Assembly: GCA_011800805.1 (NCBI GenBank)
Contig: MPNW01000168.1
Span: forward strand, 64,697-128,696
Reading direction: 5' to 3'
DNA length: 64,000 nucleotides
From: Hirudo medicinalis
Lineage: Eukaryota; Annelida; Clitellata; Hirudinida; Hirudinidae
Positions 43,057 to 52,330 of this stretch are shown here, piece after piece; the first letter of the stretch is position 1; every line of letters starts with the position of its first letter. The notes under the pieces are model-generated. The model was not told the origin of the DNA, did no database searches, and worked only from the letters and a program-made list of their open reading frames with translations. The position numbers and the translations under genes are program-made.

Positions 43057-46000
43057 ATGTCGTTTTCTCTGCAGAGTGGGAGATGTTTCCAGCCATTTGT
43101 TGGCCTCTCCTTAGTTCAACTCTTCGTCATCCTGTTGTTCCTCTTCAAACAGGATCAAATCAACTTGGATCGCATCAAAACTCAGGCCAAGCGTGACTTT
43201 CCTCATCCCATGAACTGCTCCGGTCTGATCAGATCCAATTCGAGCATATTTTACAGGGCGAAGAAGCTCATCTTCAATCGTTTTCTCCAGTGGTACTACA
43301 GCAACAACATCTCATGTTCACTGGATTCCAACGGCTTGGGTAAGGTTGAAAATTATGAATGGCGCTTCTGCTCGCATGTTTGGCAAGCGTTACTTCGATC
43401 CGACAAGAGACTTATTGGACTCTTACGCACGTGACTTAGAGGCTCTGGAATCACTTTCAAGCGTTCGAGATGTTATGTATACACCAGCAACAAGCAACAT
43501 CGTTTGATTTGGCAACTCCGTTTCTTCCTCGTATCACGTCTCGTTGAGATTGCTATCAATCGGCGAAGAAAGCCCATTATAAAGATGCGTTCGTTCGTGC
43601 GACAAAAACATGCCGTCCCCCGACGTGCCTCTAAAAAAAAAAAACATGCCATAATTTTTATGACTTCGTCCTTCCAGACGAAACTGACGACATAAACCAG
43701 GTTTGTGATTTCTCCGCAATCGGAGTGTGGGGAAGAAATGGCGAACTCTCTGTCCGATGATCTCGTTATTCCGGTCGACCAGGGAATGAATAATAATGGC
43801 GCCCGTGATGAACAGAAGAGCGAAAGAATCGGCAAATGGCGCGAAGAGAGTAGAAGGGAACGGGTGAGCGGACAAATGGACGAATGACTGTTCATTTCCA
43901 TCCTTGGAAGTTGTAATCGTGTGTGCAGTGCCCTCGGACCAATCACCGGCGTAAATAACAAACGGATGCCAACCCTTCAATTACCTTCTCCTATTAAATG
44001 ACAGGGCTCTGGCAAACTCACCTTTCATTTCAATCTATAAAGCCAATGAACCTCGCACAAAAATGAAGCACAAATGGACTCCTTATTGTCCGGAACACGC
44101 ACATTTCTCATGGACTTTCCATCTTCCTCATTCCTCATATGATAATTTTAAATTTCTAAGCTTTATAATAAGATCTAGATTTATATTAGTAATTTGAAGA
44201 TAATAATTATTAACAACTAATATAATTACTACTAATAATAATTAATAATGGAGCTTAGTTATTGACTTAAACAATTAATACTGTGATATGGACTGAACAA
44301 GCAGATTTTTTGAACAAACCTGTTTGAGTGGTTGATCTCGATATTTATTATATCTCAAAATAAGTACAAAATTAATTTCTTTGAGGATGTGAAGACCAAA
44401 AGTCGCTAACACCAAATAATGCTAGAAAAAGTCATAGAAACTTTATTAAAATAATAAGTCAGCGTCACGCAAGAGTGACATTTTTGAAAAGAGTTGAAAA
44501 TAATTCTTATCAGTTAATAAGTCAAGTAATTCTAAAGTAGATTCTATAAAAATTCCAAGGTGAATGTTTTCTAGACTTATATTGAAGCTCCTATAAAGCA
44601 AAAATGAAAATTTGGATTGTTTCAACAGAAAATTGAGAATATCAGCAACCTTTTAATTAAATAATTATCCGGCGAAATAAATGTTCGTTTATTGTGATAA
44701 ATTATAAACATTTATCATACAATGATTTCTATGAACGATAACAATAATTGCTAGCTGTATGTTACAATTGCTTAGATTGATTCTCATGCTTTATAATTGG
44801 TAGAAAGATAAATATGTCCTTAAAAATGTTCAACCTTTCCTTCTCCCTCGTTAAACAAACCATTTGGTAAATCTTGCCTGGTGCGGAAATCCACGAGTTC
44901 ACAATTAAAATTATCGTTAAAAGATGTTTGGCCAACAGTAAAAAGTGAAACTTCTTTGTCACAACACAGGTCCTCTGCCAATTGATCAACTTCTGATTTC
45001 CAAAAATCTTTCCGATGCCTTAAAGAACGTAGAAAATGGCGGAGTTTGGTGTCCTCAGCACTGCCGTCCTCGTGAGAAACTCGTTGTTATCGTTCCTTAT
45101 CGAAACAGATCAGACTTAAACCTGGAAACATTCCTGCTTTACATGCACTTTTTCCTTCAACGACAACTTCTCGACTATAGGATTCTCGTTGTAGAACAAG
45201 TAAGGAATGAAAGTTGTTTATTCACTCTGTCAGTTAGATCATTTTTCCCCTTTTCGAACACCATTTAAATCGAACTGTTTAATTGTTAATAAGTAATAGC
45301 ATTATTTTTTTGTAAATAATTACTGAATTGCTAAAAAAATATTATAAACAATGTCATATGAAATACGAGTGAATACCCTTTCCCATTTCGGAAAGTCCGG
45401 GAATGCTTCGTTCAATCGGGGGATGCTATTGAACATTGGCTTCAGGGAGGCAGTGGAGATGCAGCAAGTGGATTGCGTAATATTCCATGATGTCGATCTT
45501 CTTCCAGAAAACGACAAGAATGTATACCGTTGTGGCCCTATGCCGAGGCACATGTCGGTAGCAGTGAGCACCCTTAACTACGCGTGAGTAGGAATTAACT
45601 TTAAATTATTTGTTTTCCGAAGCACCTCAAATTCTGTCAATGAAAAGGAGGCAAACTTAGCGTGCAGATTTTCAATTTGGATCCTTGAAGTCTCCGGATT
45701 ACTGCTTGTCAAATAATTGGACATCCCTTTCTCTCGTTTCTAATCGCTGCTTGACATAGCGTGAAATGGTTTTTTTTCATGTGCATTCTTTGCCCACGTG
45801 CAATCCAAGAAATGGACGGCAGAAGTTCGAAAGTTCTTCACAAATTAAGGCGCGTTTAAATTAAGTTAACCTGAGGTTTCGCAATTAAATGCTTACTATA
45901 TAACTTTCGGATTAACTTGAGAAGAGACATTAAGAATTAAGATATTATAATTTAAATTAATTGTATGAGTGAATTAATTAGATAATGTTATATTTAATTT

Positions 46001-47230
46001 TTTACTATTATAAATTTACATCACTTTCTTTAATGGCTATAATATTGTAATATTAGGTGAATCAAAAATTGAAACAAAGCTATTAATACACCAATTATGC
46101 AGCTTTGAAACATGCTGCAATATATCCATTAAGCACGGTTTCTAATAACTGCATTAGCGATTGCTTGATTATTTAGAGTAAAATTAATTAAAATAATTAT
46201 TTTAGAGTGTTTTAACAATCACATAAAGTGTATGCACCCAATTTACAAAGTTGTAATTTGTGTAAATTACTTTGCAGACTTCCATATAGGAATCTGTTTG
46301 GCGGTGTGGAAGCATTTAAAAGCACACAATTCATTGACATCAACGGCTTCTCCAACATGTACTTCGGATGGGGTGGTGAAGATGACGATCTGTTCAACAG
46401 GTGCTCGTAGGAATGGCGGTACTTGTGTATTTCATGTTTATCCTGGTATTTCACAAACTGGATGGTAATTGTAGTAATTTTAATCAATGTACATTCGTCA
46501 GACAATTTTATTTGATAAATATTCATAGGAGTACGTGTTTTTTCACGTACTGGTTAATTAATAATTAATTGATTGAATAGGGTTAATTTTCATCAAATGG
46601 AGGTGACCAGATATCCAATGGAAGTGGCCCGATACAAAATGTTGCAGCACAGAAAGGAATCACCCAGTCCCAAGAGGTCATTAGCATGTACTGTAATAAA
46701 AATAATTTTCGAAAAAAATTTACGAATTTTTAAGCCCGGGATCTGTCATGCAGAGCGTCGAGTAAAAACTAACAAAAGGAAAGAATATTTTAGTTAGACC
46801 TAAAAATAGATCCCCCTTCGTAAAATTCCGTGCAAATGCCACATTGATAAGTTACAATTAATTGCCAACTTAACATGAACTTAAAAGAAATAGTTAACAT
46901 GGCAAATACTTTGGTTTAAAAAATATTCAGGTTGAAATTATTAAAAAATGGAATGATGAGACTGAAGTCTGACGGTTTGAGCAGTTTGAGCTACCGATGT
47001 CTTAAGGTGGAAGAAAGACCTCTTTATACGTGGATCTCGGTGGATTTGGATTCCTTCTTTAATGGCATTTCCCACCTTTCTGATAATGTTGGTCACATTT
47101 TTTTTGTCAAAATATATCTTTTTGTTTTATTTGTTTTTCTTTTTTATTGCAGAAAACGGCAGAAAAAATGTACGGGAAAAATGAATCGCTAGGTTTTGGT
47201 CAGGTCGGAACTCGAACATGGTTCAGTTGA
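43057..47230 (+). CDS. B4GALT: Beta-1,4-galactosyltransferase family (GT7), Golgi type II membrane protein
   Basis: Transfers Gal (or GalNAc in many invertebrate members) from the UDP-sugar to terminal GlcNAc. Exons 43057-43339, 44970-45199, 45396-45583, 46278-46400, 46581-46676 and 46931-47087, then 47153-47230, join in phase (384 residues). If the last intron is kept, the frame ends at 47192 (393 residues). It starts with a short cytoplasmic tail and one membrane anchor, '[18 protein letters not shown]' (about residues 13-30), then a stem. Catalytic landmarks: '[14 protein letters not shown]', '[18 protein letters not shown]', '[14 protein letters not shown]', '[19 protein letters not shown]' with the metal-binding DVD, '[20 protein letters not shown]', '[13 protein letters not shown]', '[15 protein letters not shown]', and a final '[20 protein letters not shown]' block. 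It matches the B4GALT1-6 group better than B4GALT7. A 5' untranslated exon upstream is likely but not identified. The first intron is 1.6 kb; the others are 70-700 bp. Confidence 0.92.
43355..43507 (+). CDS. Small unassigned open frame in the first B4GALT intron
   Basis: A 50-codon ATG frame beginning '[16 protein letters not shown]' and continuing with a Leu/Asp/Ser-rich helical-looking stretch. It starts 15 bp after the B4GALT exon 1 donor. The composition is less AT-biased than neighbouring introns and reads like protein, but it matches nothing I know. It could be an alternative exon that would end the protein early, or simply part of a GC-richer regulatory block (43.35-44.0 kb) that also opens long frames on the minus strand. 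Confidence 0.2.
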   Translation: MNGASARMFGKRYFDPTRDLLDSYARDLEALESLSSVRDVMYTPATSNIV

Positions 47231-47785
47231 TTCGTGACCAACATGTCCACATTCCAATATTTTTGTTCTCCTCAAGTGTTGTTACTATTAACTATAAAAT
47301 ATTATTTAATTTATTACGATGATAATCAGCTATTGCTCGAACGTCACTGTTTTATAATTCTTTCAAGTCCATCGTTCAGTTTTTTTTAAGTGATAATCAC
47401 TTCACATATTTCAATTGATGATAAAATAAGGTAATATTTATAATTAAAAAGTTTAAGCTTCTATCGAAAATCGATGGCGATTTAATTGTGTTTAGGGCTT
47501 TTTTTAAATTTGGTCGCTTGACTTTTAAAAATAATTTGAATAAGTCAGAGTGATAGGTGGTTGGAGAAGTGACGGGCAAAAGCCAACTCACAGGGAACGA
47601 CTTTTGGCAGTTTTACAGAGATTTCCAGGGACATGAGGTAGGGTTAGGGATGGAGCTAGGTACCAAAAGTCGCTGCCTGTGAATAGCACGTTTGTGATTA
47701 ATATTTTTAATTTCGCAGGTAAGCTAAATCCAGATATGTTGCTAGATTTGATTGATTCAAATTAGAGGCCAAAAAATTTTGCATA

Positions 47786-49801
47786 GAAGGTGCATTTTAA
47801 GCAACATTCTCGTACATCAAACAGTGGAATTTATTCCATTTTCGATATTACGTCACTTTGCCACATATAAAATGTACACAAATTAAACACAATTAAATTT
47901 GGACTTCCTGGAATCATTAAAACATGGAAATTGCGTAAAATGTGTTTGTGGACCACCCAAAATAGCAAGGGGCTTGCTTATGAGCTATAAAATTTGAAGA
48001 TGCAAATAAAATTCAAAGTAAGTTTCTGTGTTATATAAACATGAAACATTAATTTGGTAAATGGATGAAAAATGTTTCTATATGAAAGTAAAAATAGAAA
48101 TATGATTTTGCATTGAATAACTTTTTGTCACAAAATTAAATTTTGAAATTATTGTTGACTTTCCTTTCACTTTCTCTATAAATAATAATTTTATTGGACA
48201 TCAAACATCAGTAAAACTTTGAATAAACAGAATATGTATAACATGTAAATTATCTAGTGTTTCGGGGTATCCTTTACACCCATTCCAAAATAGACAGGGA
48301 ATACCCATTTTTTCACGATATCTCAACCAATATGTTACGAAAATTACTCAAATTTTACTATGTTATATAAATTGTGCTTCGAAAGTTATAAATTGAATTT
48401 GGTGAAATATTATTTTCAAACTTATTAAAAAATCCAAAAAATGTGTTTTTTCGGCGTCCAAAAAAGATAGGAAGGAAACGTGAAAAGTTAATAACAAAAA
48501 TTTATTTTTTACACAAAACGTTATTTAATATGTAATTATATTTCCATTTTTCTCTATTATTTCAAAACATCTTTTGTCCATCGACAAAAAAGACTTTTTT
48601 TGTAAAGTCTGATTATTGCAGGAGGTCCTGATGGCATCTTCCAAATCCGATTTAAAATTAAATTGTTTTCCATCTTTGTGACCAGTCTTGACAACTTACC
48701 CCAAGCGTTTTCAATTGGATTGAGATCAGGAGAACGAGCTAACTTGAGGAAGGTCTCTCTTGGACGAAGGTCCTTGTCAGTTTGAAAGTATGGATTGGAG
48801 CGTTGTCCTGTTGAAATACATAATTAGCACCATACATCCTCTCAGCAAAAGGCAGATTATTTTCCAACATTTTGATATAATCTGCTGATTTTTGCTTTCC
48901 TTGTAGAAAGGCTAGATCAGTGAGTCCATCATGTGAAATTCCTGCCAAAATCATGACTGTTCCAGCTCCATGATTTCTGCTATAAAATGACTCATTCTCT
49001 AATCTGAGGTCATGCCAATAAAACTGATAACCAACAGGTCCATCTAGAAAAGAATTTTGTTTTTCATCAGAAACAATTATGTTGGTCCAACCTTTTCTCC
49101 TTGATAACATTGTTTTGACTGAACTCTGGCAACTTTGTGGTGTTCTTGCAGAGCTGGAACCTTCAATCTCTTTTCATATTTTAAAATCTTGCTCGCATTT
49201 AAGTAATTTATTACTGTATTCTTAGAAACAGTTAAATTTAATTCTGTTCTTACCTGGTTGGCAAAAAAATTACCCAATGATGCTCTCCTCATCAGCAGTC
49301 TCTTCAGTTTGGCAGACAATTTCTTCTTTCTTCCCTGAGATTTCTTAGTCCCATAGTCTTCAGGAGCATTCAAATAATTATAAATAACATTTATGGACCT
49401 GTTGAGCTCTTTAGCAATCCTCGATCTTGGATAATTGATTCCTGAAGGCTTCAATCCTCCCCTTCTCATTTTCGGACAATGTTTTACCTCTACCCATCAC
49501 TAAACTATTATTACTAAACTAAAAAAGAAAATTTCTTAAATGTATCATGTCTATATACCACAGAAACATCTTTGAAGTTCATTTGCACCTTGTTAAATTA
49601 ATTTTGTAGCTCATACGCAAACCCCTTCCTATCTTTTTTGGACGGCCCAAAAACACATTTTTACGTAATTTACGAATTTTAATTATTCTATGAAGTCCAA
49701 ATTTTACAAGATGTTTTATATATGGTAAAGTGACCTAATGCCCAAATTTGAATAAATTCCATTGTTTGATGTACGAGAAATTCGCATAAATATGCACTTC
49801 C
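47786..49801 (-). mobile_element. Tc1/mariner element with long terminal inverted repeats
   Basis: A roughly 2.0-kb element bounded by TA dinucleotides (47784-47785 and 49802-49803), the usual Tc1 target duplication. The left end (47786 to about 48020) and the right end (about 49570-49801) are inverted copies of one another, diverged but alignable over some 230 bp; both contain 'TCTCGTACATCAAACA' near the tip. Inner copies of the subterminal block 'GTCCAAAAAAGATAGGAAGG' occur at 48457-48476 and, inverted, at 49625-49644, with weaker versions near 47955 and 48280. This recalls the IR/DR arrangement in which the transposase binds two sites per end. Confidence 0.75.
48557..49497 (-). pseudogene. 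Frameshifted Tc1/mariner transposase
   Basis: Read from 49497, an N-terminus 'MGRGKTLSENEKGRIEAF' shifts frame near 49440 into 'SRIAKELNRSINVIYNYLN' (first helix-turn-helix) and a basic 'KKSQGRKKKLSAKLKR' linker, then a second helix-turn-helix 'TELNLTVSKNTVINYLN'. A frame change near 49100 leads to 'NIIVSDEKQNSFLDGP' (first catalytic Asp), 'FYWHDLR', 'GTVMILAGIS' and 'YVFQQDNAPIHT' (second Asp). Another near 48745 leads to 'ARSPDLNPIENAWGKL' (Glu). The catalytic triad survives with about 33-34 residues between the last two acids, as in the Tc1 group, but at least three frameshifts make the copy inactive. Confidence 0.85.
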
Positions 49802-49851
49802 TATCTATATTATATCTCTTGGACACAGACCATTTAATTGGATACGAAAAT

Positions 49852-49978
49852 TCTGTCATAATGTGTCGTGTTCGAAACCCAGCCTGCACTTTCCAAAGCT
49901 CCCTTGGGAAGTACCGCTGTATAAATGTTTAACAAAAAGCGCCTCTGAAGCATATGGCGCTATATGAATGAAGTACAA
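49852..49978 (+). mobile_element. tRNA-derived SINE copy B
   Basis: Contains 'ATAATGTGTCGTGTTCGAAACCCAG' features: a near-canonical pol III B box (GTTCGAAACC), then the 3' block 'AACAAAAAGCGCCTCT' and an ending 'GGCGCTATATGAATGAA'. The 5' A-box half is missing, so the copy is 5'-truncated. It lies about 50 bp to the right of the Tc1 element. Confidence 0.6.
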
Positions 49979-50227
49979 ACTTTCTCTCAACTCTTCCCGA
50001 TAATATGATCCATTTTCTTCTTTTCCTCATTACCACTACCTTCAAAGCGACCCTTTGAGGGCGTTTTCCATGATGTGGAGCCATGCTCCAAAAAAATGAT
50101 TGGGCTGGGACAGGGACATTTTAACTTTTCCAGGGGGGAAAACCTTCTCTCAACTCTACCCGATCAGATGACCCTTTTTTTGCTTCTCATCACTACTTCC
50201 GACTTCGCTACGCACATTAAAACTATC

Positions 50228-50345
50228 GGCGTGTAGGATGGCCGGATGGGTTAAGTTCCTGCATGCGGTCGTAATGTGTCGTGTTCGCAACCCAGTCTGC
50301 ATTCCATTCGGCTACATAAGGCACTCAAAAGATCGGCTAAATACA
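50228..50345 (+). mobile_element. tRNA-derived SINE copy C with A and B boxes
   Basis: Begins with 'ATGGCCGGATGGGTTAAG', which closely resembles the A-box region of tRNA-Ser/Leu (TGGCCGAGTGGTTAAG). About 30 bp later comes 'GTGTCGTGTTCGCAACCCAG', a B-box-like motif. This copy shows the tRNA-like head best; its tail differs from copies A and B. Confidence 0.6.
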
Positions 50346-50452
50346 AATTCACTAAGTAGCTTTTAAAACAAGTGTTTTAATCGTTTTATTAACATGATTG
50401 TAGAAAGGATAAATTCACAACGTCACTTCTAGTATTAACTTTCACCATTTCG

Positions 50453-50900
50453 TTAATGGTATCTGGGCATAAAAATTGTTTGGAACTTGGATTCAATGCT
50501 GACACGCATTGAATCGCATTTGTCCTGAGCAGTTTCAATCATCTTCTTACCAATCGTTGAAAGCACGAAATAGTCGGATAACTTCTTAGACATCTCTTGC
50601 GCGTTCTTGGACCTGTTACAGTTGTGGTCATTCAGTGGGACTTCAATTTGAACTCCCATTGCATCAGATTCTTCGGTCTGTGTTGCGATAGGCCATCAGA
50701 TCTCTTTTACTTTATTCTTTGAACATTTCAGCAGATATGTAATCAACTGATCGGTTCGGCAATTCTTCCGACAGTAAATTCCAAGCAACTTTTCAGCCAC
50801 AAGCAAACTGCGAAGAAATGCCATTGAACATTGAACGGATTCATGTCAGTAATCCCTGAGCTTCTGCTGTCGCTAACCTATCAATATCCTGCAATGATAA
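50453..50900 (-). pseudogene. Unidentified coding-like fragment
   Basis: Minus-strand frames read '...LLVAEKLLGIYCRKNC', 'TDQLITYLLKCSKNKVKEI', then after a stop 'MGVQIEVPLNDHNCNRS' and 'SKKLSDYFVLSTIGKKMIE', ending at 50453. The amino-acid mix looks like protein rather than random AT-rich DNA, but there are stops, no clear splice sites, and no family I recognise. It sits among transposon fragments, so a decayed element is the likeliest explanation. Confidence 0.25.
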
Positions 50901-51019
50901 GGCTTCAGGACATCAACAATGATTTCAAACCTAAGTTTTAATTTGCTGACTGAGCGGTACCAGTAACATCATTGGGTTTCAGTCAATCTCTCAAGTTCCA
51001 AAAATTTTGAATTAGCCTC

Positions 51020-51640
51020 AACTTGTGCTCGAAGTAACACTAACTGACAAGAACAAAAAATTGAATGCCTTTCTGTCAGGATTTCGAACGCCATCAGTGA
51101 CTGGAGGTTCAGCAGTCGTCTCGTTGAACGCCAGCAAAACTGAGGTGATGTGGTGCTCCTCCGATCGACGTGCACCTGAACTCTCTTTCAAATCAGTCGT
51201 CATCTGCTCCGACCTGATCCAGCCATTATAATCTGTCCGTAACCTTGGCTGGACTCAGACTGTTCCATGACCACTCACATCAACAAAACAACTCATTCCT
51301 GCTTCGCATCTCTCAGGGAAATTCGCAACATCATCGCTCCACTCTCATTTGATGTGCGGAAGCTTCTCATTACGTATTTTATCCTATCAAAGATGGATTA
51401 CGCCAATTCGGTTTACCTGCTTCAACTTCAGCGTGTTTCATCAACGCAGCTGCTAAAATCATAAACAACAACAAAAAACATGACCATGTCACTCTTATTC
51501 GTGGTCTCCACTGGCTACGCACTCGCCAAAGAACTGAACTGAAATCCGTGCAAGGAACCAAACTAAAATAAATTGAAGCCCACTGTAAGCCGAGGTCCAG
51601 TCTTCCAGGTCGACAGCTCTCGGAGTATTCGTCTCATATT
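51020..51640 (+). mobile_element. LINE reverse transcriptase 3' fragment (CR1/L2 type)
   Basis: Frames encode 'LNASKTEVMWCSSDRRAPEL' (the post-catalytic 'LN..KTE..W' block). After frame changes come 'IAPLSFDVRKLLITYFILSK' and 'MDYANSVYLLQLQ', matching the 'RLDYCNSLL.GL' thumb region. Several frameshifts and stops make it inactive. Confidence 0.75.
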
Positions 51641-52330
51641 ATCTCATCTCAACCTTTACAGGCCTAGAGTCTAGATGAGAAGAAAGAGTATGGATTACGC
51701 GCCACATGACCAAGGCCAAGTGACCTAACCTACACATCTACATATATCCCTAGAGGGATGGATATAGAATCATAGACACTAACCCCTCATCCAAAGATCC
51801 ATTAATAATACCCTTTTCGCACTATTTTACCCAAAGCTAACCTGATTATCAAAGTCCAATTCATCTTTAAAGACGACAATCCATAAAGGACAGTGAAAAA
51901 CATGCTTACAGATAATTATAAACTGCAGAAGAACTCTGCAAATTAATATTTTTGCAAAAAGAAAGCAAGGATAAAGTTCTTCTCAAATCAACATCAAATT
52001 CACAAATCAGTGTAGAATCTCAAATCAAAATTTACTTTTGATGATAAACAAGCAATAATACTAAAGCCTCTGGCGTGAACCTCTGGCATGGAAAAGTACA
52101 ATACACAAAATTGTCTTCACATCACAAAAGTTAACATGGAGTCTTGAATAAAACAAATGGCCTTGATTTAAAGCCAGCGAAATTGTCAACAAATAACGCA
52201 AGTTAAAATAAAATGAAATTGGTCAAATTAAAATAAGTTTTAAAAATTAAATCAAGCGGGGTCATTTAAAAATTCTGAAAAAAGCTTCATACAAATAAAC
52301 AAAAATTATAATAGAATGGCAATATAATTT
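51641..52330. other. Intergenic / PAX 3' flank
   Basis: No gene recognised. It should contain the 3' UTR of the PAX gene, which ends at 52331 on the minus strand. Confidence 0.5.

Noticed and set aside
43473..43980. Two overlapping minus-strand frames of 162 and 148 codons in B4GALT intron 1
   Set aside because: Both lack recognisable domains and overlap each other in different frames; they reflect a GC-richer block with few stops rather than a supported gene.
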